Shown here in pieces: positions 27,041 through 35,025 of a DNA stretch of 64,000 bases. This DNA comes from G965200765 sp965203865 (GTDB lineage Bacteria; Pseudomonadota; Gammaproteobacteria; Arenicellales; JAJDZL01), in contig OZ241916.1 in the NCBI GenBank assembly GCA_965203865.1, positions 310,001-374,000 of the forward strand, in the 5' to 3' direction. Numbering within the stretch: the first letter of the stretch is position 1; each line of letters opens with the position of its first letter. Below the pieces are notes generated by a model, which saw nothing but the letters and a program-made list of their open reading frames with translations, searched no databases and was not told the DNA's origin. A program made the position numbers and the translations under genes.

Positions 27041-27163
27041 TGTGGAAAATCTACTATACAAAACAAGCGCAAAAGGATGCGAAAAATCTTGACGCTGGAA
27101 ATTTGAAACCGAAAGGCAAGCAACTGCCCATGCTCAATAGCATGCAAAATGTTGCCTGTTAAC
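27041..27163 (+). pseudogene. Truncated Txe/YoeB-type toxin
   Basis: Starting on the base after the antitoxin stop, 40 codons open with MWKIYYTKQAQKDAKNL, the typical start of Txe/YoeB toxins, which are normally ~85 residues. The frame then ends with a TAA. The catalytic C-terminal half is absent, so this toxin should be inactive and the antitoxin is an orphan. Confidence 0.75.
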
Positions 27164-27333
27164 CCAATAGTATCTAAAATAAAATCAACTTTCTTTTCAC
27201 TTTACTGCTTTTTCGCAATCATCGCATATGATTGTTACGCTCAAGTTTTTGTGTTATATAGGAAGGTATATAGATTGAGTTATCTTGTATAAAGCAATTT
27301 TCATCAGCAACTTTTACGAAAAGGAGAAACGAT

Positions 27334-28137
27334 ATGAAAATTAGAAACTGTTTATTGGCAGGGGTTGCATTTGCACTATTTGCCGGACCCGTATCAGCAG
27401 ACAAGCTGGACGATGTGATTGATGCCGGCAAGCTAAGATGCGGTGTTGTTCTTGACTTTCCGCCGATTGGTTATTATGACGAGAATAACGAACCTGCGGG
27501 TTTCGATGTTGAGTACTGCAATGACCTTGCGAATGTTCTTGGCGTTGAACTTGAGTTGCTTGCGCTGACCTGGTCAGAGCGCTTGCCAGTCATTGTAACC
27601 AATCGTGCCGATGTCGTATTCGGTGCAACTTCTGATACGCTGGAACGCGCCAAAACCGTAGGTTTCACGATTCCATACGCGATCTACTATGCCCAGGCTG
27701 TAGTGGGCAAGGATAGCGGAGTAAAAACTTTTGAGGATTTGAGGAATGTTCGCGTTGCGGCGGCAGTGGGAACAGTTCCCGAACAGGAATTCCTGAAATA
27801 TGCCGAGGAATGGGGTACTGAAGACCAGTACCAAGGCTACCAGTCCGAAAACGAAGTTTTTCTCGCGGTGGCACAGGGCAAGGCGGATGTTGGAATTACC
27901 ACCAACACTGCTGTAAAGCCCATTGTTGAGCAGTACGACAATATCATTGCAGGTCCGAGAATGCCTTGGACAACAGACTACACTTCAGTCGTGGCTCCGC
28001 GCAAGGATGTTACATGGCTTAACTACCTGAACCTGTTCATCACCCAGCAAGTTCGTTCAGGAAGATACCAGGAACTGTGGGGAAGATTTGTGGGCGGCGA
28101 AGCTCCCGAACTCCGAATTCCCGGTGTAATGTACTAA
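27334..28137 (+). CDS. Amino-acid ABC transporter, periplasmic substrate-binding protein
   Basis: 267 residues with a signal peptide (MKIRNCLLAGVAFALFAGPVSA, cleavage near ADK) and the family 3 solute-binding fold (LRCGVVLDFPPIGYYDENNE, PAGFDVEYCNDLANVLG, VVFGATSDTLERAKTVGFT). A strong AAAAGGAG site precedes the ATG. It is the first gene of a transporter cluster with two permeases and an ATPase, followed by enolase- and proline-racemase-family enzymes. The likely ligand is therefore a hydroxyproline or a related imino acid or betaine, which is inference from context. Confidence 0.88.
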   Translation: MKIRNCLLAGVAFALFAGPVSADKLDDVIDAGKLRCGVVLDFPPIGYYDENNEPAGFDVEYCNDLANVLGVELELLALTWSERLPVIVTNRADVVFGATSDTLERAKTVGFTIPYAIYYAQAVVGKDSGVKTFEDLRNVRVAAAVGTVPEQEFLKYAEEWGTEDQYQGYQSENEVFLAVAQGKADVGITTNTAVKPIVEQYDNIIAGPRMPWTTDYTSVVAPRKDVTWLNYLNLFITQQVRSGRYQELWGRFVGGEAPELRIPGVMY

Positions 28138-28150
28138 TCCGATTCTTTTA

Positions 28151-28177
28151 GCACCCCCGTCTACGATACGGGGGTGC
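28151..28177 (+). promoter_or_regulatory. Intercistronic stem-loop
   Basis: A perfect 10-bp stem GCACCCCCGT / ACGGGGGTGC with a 7-base loop lies between the binding-protein gene and the first permease gene and has no T run after it. Such hairpins commonly protect the upstream mRNA so that binding protein is made in excess over permease. Confidence 0.65.
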
Positions 28178-28199
28178 CAACTTCACAAACTGCCTCTCC

Positions 28200-28859
28200 G
28201 TGGACTACAACTTCCATTGGCGACCGGTTTTTCGAAGCTTGCCAGATCTGCTTCAGGCGGGGCTATTAACTCTGGAAGTGGCCTCGCTGTCCATGATAAT
28301 CGGGGTCGTATTTGGTCTTGCCCTTGCATTCATGCGCATGTACGGAAATCGGCCAATTCGCTGGTTTTCTGTATCCTGGATTGAACTGGCCAGAAACACT
28401 CCGGTTCTGTTTCAGTTGTTCTTTTTTGGATTCGGGCTCGGTGCGTTCGGATGGCATCTTTCTCCCTACTGGATCGTACTGTCCGGTCTGACATTCAACA
28501 ATGCCGGCTATTTGGCCGAAAACTTTCGCGGGGGGATTCAGTCCATACCGGAAACCCAGTTGCGCGCTGCCAGAAGCCTCGGTATGACCCGGTTGCAGGC
28601 AAACATCAGGGTAATTATTCCGCAAGTGCTGCGGGTGGTTTACTATCCGATGACAAACCAGATGGTTTGGGCGGTGCTGATGTCTTCGCTCGGAATGCTG
28701 GTCGGCTTCCGGGAGCTGTCCGGGGAAACACAGTTTTTTGCCTCGAAAACCTTTCGAATTTTTGAGTACTTTGCGATCACCGCAGTAATCTACTATGTGA
28801 TTGTCAAAATCGTACTCGGATCTTCCCGTCTCATTGCCCTTCGGTTGTTTCGATACTGA
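28200..28859 (+). CDS. Amino-acid ABC transporter permease 1
   Basis: 219 residues (GTG start) with about five hydrophobic segments. The His/Glu/Gln permease signature is FRGGIQSIPETQLRAARSLG plus MTRLQANIRVIIPQ, the EAA loop that contacts the ATPase. It lies directly after the stem-loop and 12 bases before the second permease gene. It forms the membrane channel with that permease. Confidence 0.88.
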   Translation: MDYNFHWRPVFRSLPDLLQAGLLTLEVASLSMIIGVVFGLALAFMRMYGNRPIRWFSVSWIELARNTPVLFQLFFFGFGLGAFGWHLSPYWIVLSGLTFNNAGYLAENFRGGIQSIPETQLRAARSLGMTRLQANIRVIIPQVLRVVYYPMTNQMVWAVLMSSLGMLVGFRELSGETQFFASKTFRIFEYFAITAVIYYVIVKIVLGSSRLIALRLFRY

Positions 28860-28871
28860 GTACCTGGCGAA

Positions 28872-29534
28872 ATGGAATCCAGTATCGTATTTTTCAGCGG
28901 CTTTAAGACCAGCGATCTGCTGTTTCTTGCTGAAGCCGCCTTTCGCACCCTGCTTATTTCAAGCATTTCAATTTCCTTGGGAACATTGCTTGGCATGGTG
29001 TTTGGATGGTTGCTGTACGAAGGACGCATTTGGGGGACGTTTTCGCTGGGACCGATTTTGGATGCTTTTCGTTCAGTTCCATTGATCATTCAACTGGTTC
29101 TGTTCTACAATTTCGCCCCAATCATGGGTTGGCCTTTGGATCCGTTTCAAGCGGGAACTGTGGTACTGACGGTCTACACCGCTGCACTGGTAGCCAACGT
29201 TTGGCGAGGTGGAATCGACTCGGTTGGCGTGCCGCTGCGAAGAGCTTCCCGCAGTTTGGGCCTCAGTTACTGGCAAGACTTGACCTACGTTGTAACGCCT
29301 ATCGGTTTGCGTGCCATATTTCCCTCTTGGGTGGGGGTTGCGCTGGGTGTCATGAAAGACAGTGCACTGGTGTCGGTACTCGGATATGTCGAGTTGCTAA
29401 GGGCTTCTCAAATTCTGATTACCCGAACCCAGCAGCCGTTTCTGATTCTTGCGCTTGCCGGTGCGTTTTACTTCATACTTTCTTATACTGTTGCACGGTC
29501 GGCAGACCGGCTGGAGCGCAATTGGGAGCAATGA
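28872..29534 (+). CDS. Amino-acid ABC transporter permease 2
   Basis: 220 residues with five or so membrane segments and the EAA-type loop WRGGIDSVGVPLRRASRSLG plus LSYWQDLTYVVTP. It pairs with permease 1 as a heterodimer. The stop overlaps the ATPase start by 4 bases (ATGA), indicating coupled translation. Confidence 0.88.
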   Translation: MESSIVFFSGFKTSDLLFLAEAAFRTLLISSISISLGTLLGMVFGWLLYEGRIWGTFSLGPILDAFRSVPLIIQLVLFYNFAPIMGWPLDPFQAGTVVLTVYTAALVANVWRGGIDSVGVPLRRASRSLGLSYWQDLTYVVTPIGLRAIFPSWVGVALGVMKDSALVSVLGYVELLRASQILITRTQQPFLILALAGAFYFILSYTVARSADRLERNWEQ

Positions 29535-30253
29535 TTAAAATTAGCAATGTACACAAATATTTCGACAACTTGCATGTTTTGCGAGGGGTTGACCTGTCTG
29601 TTGAAAAAGGGGAAGTTCTAAGCATCGTTGGGGCATCCGGATCGGGAAAATCAACCTTGCTCTACTGCATCAATGGACTGGAAAGCATTGACGAGGGGCA
29701 AATCACAGTTGACGAAGTCGATGTTCATGCCAAAAAAACAAATATTAATCAGCTCAGGCAGAAACTTGGAATGGTATTTCAGCAGTGGAACAGCTTTCCT
29801 CATTTGACTGCTTTGGAAAATGTTGCCCTCGCACCGCGAATTGTTCGTAAAATGTCCCGCTCGGAATCCCGTGAAGTCGCAGTAAAGCAACTGGAGCATG
29901 TGGGCTTGGGAGACAAGTTGAACAATTATCCAAATGCTCTTTCAGGCGGGCAGCAGCAGCGTCTTGCAATTGCGCGGGCCTTGGCAATGGAGCCGAACTA
30001 CATGCTTTTCGATGAAGCAACTTCAGCTCTTGATCCTGAACTGGTTGGAGAAGTTCTTGATGCCATGCGGCTTCTTGCAGAGGAGGGCATGACCATGATT
30101 TGTGTTACGCATGAAATGGGATTCGCCCGGGATGTATCTGACCGAATCGCTTATGTTCATGAGGGCATGATCGAGGAGATTGGTCCGCCTCGGCAAATTT
30201 TCGGGGAGCCGAAATCCGAGCAAACGCGGAAATTTCTGGCGAAGGTACGTTAA
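29531..30253 (+). CDS. Amino-acid ABC transporter ATP-binding protein
   Basis: 240 residues from the ATG at 29531 (MIKISNVHKYFDNLHVLRGV). Walker A GASGSGKSTLL, Q-loop GMVFQQWNSF, signature LSGGQQQRLAIARAL, Walker B MLFDEATSALD and the switch His in CVTHEMGFA are all present. It energises the two permeases. An in-frame extension upstream overlaps permease 2 and is not coding. The first enolase-family gene starts 4 bases after the stop, which places transporter and enzymes in one operon. Confidence 0.93.
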   Translation: MIKISNVHKYFDNLHVLRGVDLSVEKGEVLSIVGASGSGKSTLLYCINGLESIDEGQITVDEVDVHAKKTNINQLRQKLGMVFQQWNSFPHLTALENVALAPRIVRKMSRSESREVAVKQLEHVGLGDKLNNYPNALSGGQQQRLAIARALAMEPNYMLFDEATSALDPELVGEVLDAMRLLAEEGMTMICVTHEMGFARDVSDRIAYVHEGMIEEIGPPRQIFGEPKSEQTRKFLAKVR

Positions 30254-30257
30254 TGAC

Positions 30258-31358
30258 ATGAAGATCACAGGAATTACTGCCTGGCAAGTCGACTTGCCAT
30301 TGAAAGAAGGCAAGTACGCATGGTCGGATGGCAACTTTGTTGAAGTGTTCGACAGCACAGTTGTCGAAGTGAGAACAGATGCCGGAATTTCCGGGTTCGG
30401 AGAATGCTGTCCTCTGGGTTCGAATTATCTTCCTTCGTACGCTGCAGGGGTTCGTGCAGGCATCGCTGAAATTGCCCCGCATTTGATTGGACAGGATCCA
30501 AGAAATATCAGTGCCATAAACCATTTGATGAATCGTGCATTGCTCGGGCATCCTTACGCCAAAGCTCCACTGGATGTTGCTTGCTGGGATATTTTGGGGA
30601 AAGCCGCGAATTTGCCGGTGCATGCGCTGCTCGGCGGAGCAATGCAGGAAAGTGTTGCCCTTTATCGTGCAATATCGCAAGAGCCCGCGGAGGTAATGGC
30701 CTCGAAGATCAAGACCTATCATGAAGAAGGCTACAGGAAGTTTCAGTTGAAAGTGGGCGGCAATGCCAATGAAGACATAGAAAGAATCCATGCGGCAAGA
30801 AGCGTACTGAATCCGGAAGACATACTTGTAGCGGATGCGAATACTGGATGGACGCAGCATGAGGCAGCCCGCGTCGTTGATGCAATTGCCGAACTTGATG
30901 TGTATGTGGAGCAGCCTTGTCCCACTTACGATGAATGCTTGTCGATACGAAGGCGCACAACAAAGCCGTTTGTTCTGGACGAGGTCATAGGTGGCGTAGG
31001 AGACCTGATACGAGGGCTTGCCGATGACGCAATGGACTTGATTAATTTGAAGATTTCCAAAGTTGGTGGCTTGACCATGGCGCGTCTCATGCGAGACATT
31101 TGCGTTCAATCAGGAATTCCGATGACAATCGAAGACACTTGGGGCGGCGATATTGTAACTGCTGCAATCGCTCATTTGGCAAGGTCCACTCCGGGAGAAT
31201 TTTGCTTCTCGGTAACGGATTTCAATTCCTACGGGACCGTTTCAATCGCGGAAGGAGCACCTCAACGGAGCAACGGCAGGATTACTGCATCCGACCGCCC
31301 AGGCTTGGGCATTGAGCCAATTTTCGAAGCCCTTGGTACTCCTGTGCTAAGTATTTGA
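30258..31358 (+). CDS. Enolase-superfamily dehydratase/epimerase, copy 1 (hydroxyproline-type)
   Basis: A 366-residue mandelate racemase/muconate lactonising enzyme. The N-terminal capping domain (MKITGITAWQVDLPLKEG) is followed by a barrel with FQLKVGG, where the Lys is the catalytic base, the metal ligands in LVADANTGW, VEQPC and LDEVIG, and the second catalytic Lys in NLKISKVGG. The sequence type resembles cis-3-hydroxyproline dehydratase and hydroxyproline-betaine 2-epimerase. The neighbouring proline-racemase-family gene and the transporter support imino acid catabolism. The exact substrate is unproven. A close paralogue follows at 31511. Confidence 0.75.
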   Translation: MKITGITAWQVDLPLKEGKYAWSDGNFVEVFDSTVVEVRTDAGISGFGECCPLGSNYLPSYAAGVRAGIAEIAPHLIGQDPRNISAINHLMNRALLGHPYAKAPLDVACWDILGKAANLPVHALLGGAMQESVALYRAISQEPAEVMASKIKTYHEEGYRKFQLKVGGNANEDIERIHAARSVLNPEDILVADANTGWTQHEAARVVDAIAELDVYVEQPCPTYDECLSIRRRTTKPFVLDEVIGGVGDLIRGLADDAMDLINLKISKVGGLTMARLMRDICVQSGIPMTIEDTWGGDIVTAAIAHLARSTPGEFCFSVTDFNSYGTVSIAEGAPQRSNGRITASDRPGLGIEPIFEALGTPVLSI

Positions 31359-31510
31359 AATTGAATTTTTCTTTCATACAGGAAATTGTCTGACAGTTCA
31401 TACGATTCCTGAACGCAGATAAGGGATAATTGTTTGAGTGCAAAATATCTCCTGGCAAACAGACCTTGATTTGAACATTCTCATTTTCAATTGGCAATCA
31501 TGGAAATGCT

Positions 31511-32614
31511 ATGAAGATTGCACAGATTCTTGCCTGGCAAGTTGATTTGCCCTTGATAGAAGGATATGCGTTGTCGAATGACAGGCATATTGATGTACTG
31601 GATGTCACTGTTGTTGAAATAAAGACAGATTCAGGAATATCAGGCTTTGGAGAATGCTGCCCGCTCGGCTCAGCCTATCTTCCTTCTTATGCCGCCGGAG
31701 TCCGTGCGGGCATTGCTGAAATTGCCCCGCACTTAATTGGCAAAGACCCAAGAAACCTGAATGACATCAATCAAACTATGAATCGGGCATTGCTTGGTCA
31801 CTCTTATGTCAAGTCGCCGCTTGATGTCGCCTGCTGGGACATACTGGGCAAGGCGAATGACTCGCCGGTATATGAAATGCTGGGCGGTTCAATGCAAGAG
31901 AGCTATGCACTTTACAGGTCGATTTCAAAAGGTTCTCCAGACGAAATGGCATCTGGAATCAAGATTTACCTGGAAGAAGGCTATCGACAAATTCAATTGA
32001 AAGTGGGAGAAAACGTCAATGAAGATATTGAAAGAATACGTGCAGCAAGAAGCGTAATGAACCCCGCGGACATACTTGTCGCAGATGGCAACAGGGGCTG
32101 GACTCAGCATGAGGCCGCCCGTGTTGTAGACGCAATTGCGGATATTGATGTCTATATCGAGCAGCCTTGCAGCACATACAAAGAGTGCATGTCCATAAGA
32201 AATCGTACTGGCAAGCCGTTTATTCTGGACGAGAGCGTGCAAAGTATCGAAGATCTTGTTAAAGGAATTTCGGATGATGCGCTGGATGTTCTAGTACTGA
32301 AGATTTCCAAAGTTGGAGGGCTCTCTGTAGCCCGGGTAATTCGCGACATTTGCATCAGTTCCGGAATTCCAATGAGAATCGAAGACACTTGGGGCAGCGA
32401 TATAATTACTGCCGCCTATTCACATTTGGCGCGCTCTACCCCGGAGGAGTTCTGCTTTGCAGTACCTGATCTCAATACCTACAATACAGTTTCCATTGCA
32501 AGCGGAGTTGTAGAACGGTCAAATGGCAGAAACACTGCATCCGACTGTCCGGGATTGGGAATTGAACCGATCTTCGAAGCTTTCGGTGCCCCAATATTGA
32601 AAATTGGACTTTAG
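31511..32614 (+). CDS. Enolase-superfamily dehydratase/epimerase, copy 2
   Basis: 367 residues, a tandem paralogue of the preceding gene. It keeps the catalytic Lys in IQLKVGE, the metal ligands in LVADGNRGW, IEQPC and LDESVQ, and the second Lys in VLKISKVGG. It differs at the second residue of the first metal motif (DGN against DAN) and in the loop after DE (SVQSIED against VIGGVGD), both near the active site, so the two copies may act on different isomers. It follows the first copy after 152 bases and precedes the proline-racemase-family gene by 12 bases. Confidence 0.75.
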   Translation: MKIAQILAWQVDLPLIEGYALSNDRHIDVLDVTVVEIKTDSGISGFGECCPLGSAYLPSYAAGVRAGIAEIAPHLIGKDPRNLNDINQTMNRALLGHSYVKSPLDVACWDILGKANDSPVYEMLGGSMQESYALYRSISKGSPDEMASGIKIYLEEGYRQIQLKVGENVNEDIERIRAARSVMNPADILVADGNRGWTQHEAARVVDAIADIDVYIEQPCSTYKECMSIRNRTGKPFILDESVQSIEDLVKGISDDALDVLVLKISKVGGLSVARVIRDICISSGIPMRIEDTWGSDIITAAYSHLARSTPEEFCFAVPDLNTYNTVSIASGVVERSNGRNTASDCPGLGIEPIFEAFGAPILKIGL

Positions 32615-32626
32615 GAGTTTATACCA

Positions 32627-33673
32627 ATGCAAAGTAGTCGAGCAATCCATGTAATTTCTGCACATGCCGAGGGGGAAGTGGGGGATGTTATTGTCGGCGG
32701 TGTTGAACCTCCACCGGGTGATACACTTTGGGAACAAAGAAATTTCATCGCCAAAGATGAAAAATTGAGAAATTTCGTCTTGAATGAACCTCGCGGCGGT
32801 GTGTTCCGACATGTGAATCTACTTGTACCGGCTAAAAATCCAAAAGCGCGCATGGGCTTCATAATCATGGAGCCAGAGGACACGCCGCCGATGTCAGGGT
32901 CGAATTCAATATGTGTTTCCACTGTACTTCTTGACAGCGGAATTGTGCCGATGCAAGAACCGGTTACAGAAATGGTGCTTGAAGCACCGGGTGGACTTGT
33001 TCATGTGAAAGCGGAGTGCTGCAATGGCAAAGCGGAGCGAATTACAGTTCAAAATCTCCCGTCTTTCGTGCAAGAAATGAATCGTCCATTGGAAATTGAG
33101 GGGCTGGGGACACTCATAGTAGACACAGCTTATGGAGGGGATAGTTTCGTAATTGTTGATGCGGAAGAACTTGGGTTCAAGATCTGTGAAGACGAGGCGC
33201 GGCAGATTGCTGAAACCGGCATGAAAATTACGACTGCTGCCAACGAGCAAATCGGATTCACCCATCCGGAAATACCGGACTGGAAACATATTTCATTCTG
33301 CCTGTTTGCCGGCAAGACTCACACCACGGATACTGGTGTTGGCGCAAAGTCTGCTGTGGCGGTAAGGCCGGGCAAAGTCGACAGGTCGCCTACCGGTACA
33401 GCGGTGTCAGCCCGCATGGCCTTGTTTCATGCAAAGGGCGAGTTGAAGGTGGGGGAAACCTTTACGGCAACATCCATTATTGGTTCCACTTTTACGGGAC
33501 GTATTGCGGGATTATCCAAAATCGGCAACGGAGTACAAGCAATTGTTCCTGAAATTACTGGACGGGCGTGGATTACGGGAATCCATCAGCATATGCTGGA
33601 CTCTGGCGACCCGTGGCCGGAAGGCTATCGTCTAAGCGATACTTGGGGTTTTGGGCGCTTATCTGCCAGTTGA
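32627..33673 (+). CDS. Proline racemase-family enzyme, probable trans-3-hydroxyproline dehydratase
   Basis: 348 residues of the proline racemase superfamily. Proline racemases and hydroxyproline epimerases use two cysteines. Here the first position is Ser90 (PPMSGSNSIC) and the second Thr256 (VDRSPTGTAVSARMA). Thr at the second position is the mark of trans-3-hydroxyproline dehydratases, which need only one catalytic side. The gene is the last of the transporter/enolase operon, with a 12-base gap to the upstream gene. The product would be a pyrroline carboxylate feeding proline metabolism; the reductase for that step is not in the window. Confidence 0.72.
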   Translation: MQSSRAIHVISAHAEGEVGDVIVGGVEPPPGDTLWEQRNFIAKDEKLRNFVLNEPRGGVFRHVNLLVPAKNPKARMGFIIMEPEDTPPMSGSNSICVSTVLLDSGIVPMQEPVTEMVLEAPGGLVHVKAECCNGKAERITVQNLPSFVQEMNRPLEIEGLGTLIVDTAYGGDSFVIVDAEELGFKICEDEARQIAETGMKITTAANEQIGFTHPEIPDWKHISFCLFAGKTHTTDTGVGAKSAVAVRPGKVDRSPTGTAVSARMALFHAKGELKVGETFTATSIIGSTFTGRIAGLSKIGNGVQAIVPEITGRAWITGIHQHMLDSGDPWPEGYRLSDTWGFGRLSAS

Positions 33674-33796
33674 CTGACAGTGTTCAAAAGAATTTTTCAG
33701 TTTGCGGGTTTTGACTGCAATGAAATCTTGCTTGTCAAGAAATTTCAATTTAGACTGTAAAAGTAGTAAAATTTGTAAAAATGATAGGAAGTAAAT

Positions 33797-34219
33797 TTGA
33801 GTATCAACGTACATTATTTCAGACGATGTATTGAGGCATTGGATAACGCGTACGAGCATTTGCAGAGGCAGGATTCGGGTGACATTTCTTATGACATTTT
33901 TCGGGCGGCTTGTGTAAAGGAATTTGAATTGGTTCTGGAACAAAGTGGTAAACTGTTGAAAATGTTTTTGCGCTCATGGTTTGTCAATCATCAGCAAGTT
34001 GAAAAACTTGTTTTCAAGGATGTATTTCGTAGCGCAGTTAAACACAGTCTGATTACAGCGGATGCTTGCGAACGCTGGTTTAATTATCGAGATTGCCGCA
34101 ACGATACTGCACATGAATACGGTTTAAAGTTTGCCGAGGCGGTTATAGAACTATTGCCTGATTTCATTGCCGATGCCAAGGAACTAGCGAGCGTCATTGA
34201 AGGAGTCAAAAATGAATGA
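33797..34219 (+). CDS. HEPN-domain toxin of a HEPN-MNT pair
   Basis: 140 residues from a TTG with an AGGAAG ribosome site. This is the HI0074-like 'nucleotidyltransferase substrate-binding' family, now known as HEPN ribonuclease toxins. The RNase motif is RNDTAH (R-x4-H) in CRNDTAHEYG. The stop overlaps the start of the nucleotidyltransferase gene by 8 bases. In studied HEPN-MNT pairs the MNT partner neutralises the toxin by nucleotide transfer. Confidence 0.85.
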   Translation: MSINVHYFRRCIEALDNAYEHLQRQDSGDISYDIFRAACVKEFELVLEQSGKLLKMFLRSWFVNHQQVEKLVFKDVFRSAVKHSLITADACERWFNYRDCRNDTAHEYGLKFAEAVIELLPDFIADAKELASVIEGVKNE

Positions 34220-34541
34220 GAAAATTCACCTTTTACCCAGGCATAAAGAGCAGCTTGATCGCATATTGAGTCTCTTTCTTCCGAATGTGGAAGTGTGGGC
34301 GTACGGAAGTCGTGTAAATGGAAAAAGCTACGATGGGAGCGACTTGGATTTGGTGCTAAGGGCTCCAGGGTTGCAAGAGATTCCGCTAAAAGATCTCGCA
34401 GGATTCAGAATGGCATTGCGTGAAAGCAGGATACCCTTTTTTGTAGAGGCGCAAGATTGGGCACGTATTCCCGAAGAGTTTCACCGTGAAATTGAGCGCA
34501 ACTATGTTGTATTGCGCCAACCGGGTTCTGTGGTTTTATAG
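34212..34541 (+). CDS. MNT-domain nucleotidyltransferase antitoxin
   Basis: 109 residues. The minimal nucleotidyltransferase motif is YGSRVNGKSYDGSDLDLVLR (GSx..G..SDxDL), with the two Asp residues that bind metal. An AAGGAG site lies before the ATG, inside the end of the HEPN gene. It is the antitoxin of the HEPN toxin at 33797. The pair is complete and both motifs are intact. Confidence 0.88.
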   Translation: MNEKIHLLPRHKEQLDRILSLFLPNVEVWAYGSRVNGKSYDGSDLDLVLRAPGLQEIPLKDLAGFRMALRESRIPFFVEAQDWARIPEEFHREIERNYVVLRQPGSVVL

Positions 34542-34920
34542 ACATTAGTCAAATTTTATCAAGCAAAATTGATGCTGAAAGAAACGACTAAAGATGCTAT
34601 GCAATTCATTTGAAAAATCCCTAAAATTGGATTCCCCAAAAGGTTTTTACATTCAGAATAACTCCAAGGGCGCTAACTTGAGCTTATAATCCTCATACAT
34701 AGTTCTAGTGTTGTAAATGGAATTGATCGATCCCAAAGGAAAATTCACAATTAATTGATTTCAATTGAATTTTTTATGAAAAGGGGGGGGGGTGAAGTGC
34801 ATTGAATTGCGAATGAAATTTCCATGCTTGGATGGTTTATAATAATCGGATGTTTCTCTGCTTATCGGAGCTGGGACAAGTTCACTATCTTGTTGTTAAA
34901 AGAATTTCAGGCAGGAACTT
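34542..34920. other. AT-rich intergenic region with a G10 tract
   Basis: No gene is supported. It holds a run of ten G at 34783-34792 directly after an ATGAAAA at 34776, which opens only a few codons. It lies 219 bases upstream of the second, longer G tract. It may hold the promoter of the surface-protein gene, and the G run could then change promoter spacing. Confidence 0.45.
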
Positions 34921-35025
34921 ATGAAATTGATATTGATGCTGATTGAGCCGATTGGTTGGCTTTGCTGTAGAAAGAGTTTTGCTACATTGGCGCATAAAAT
35001 AGGGGGGGGGGGGGCAGTCCAGTGA
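34921..35025 (+). CDS. Leader ORF crossing the G13 tract
   Basis: A 34-codon ORF (MKLILMLIEPIGWL at the start) with an AGGA box 4 bases before the ATG. It reads through the G13 tract as GGGG-A-V-Q. It stops at TGA 35023-35025, which overlaps the GTG start of the giant protein by the sequence GTGA. With 13 G the leader could couple translation to the downstream start. One more G, or two fewer, would fuse both frames, and one fewer would end at a TGA at 35102-35104. Its expression is inferred. Confidence 0.4.
   Translation: MKLILMLIEPIGWLCCRKSFATLAHKIGGGGAVQ
35002..35014 (+). repeat. G13 homopolymer, candidate phase-variation tract
   Basis: Thirteen consecutive G lie 7 bases before the GTG of the surface protein. 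Such tracts change length by polymerase slippage and are classic contingency loci of outer-surface genes. Here the tract lies inside a leader ORF and at the ribosome-binding position of the main gene, so length changes could alter initiation as well as frame. Confidence 0.7.

Noticed and set aside
29006..29530. A long in-frame extension ahead of the ABC ATPase gene
   Set aside because: It overlaps the permease 2 gene in another frame and lacks any family feature. The ATPase family start is the ATG at 29531.
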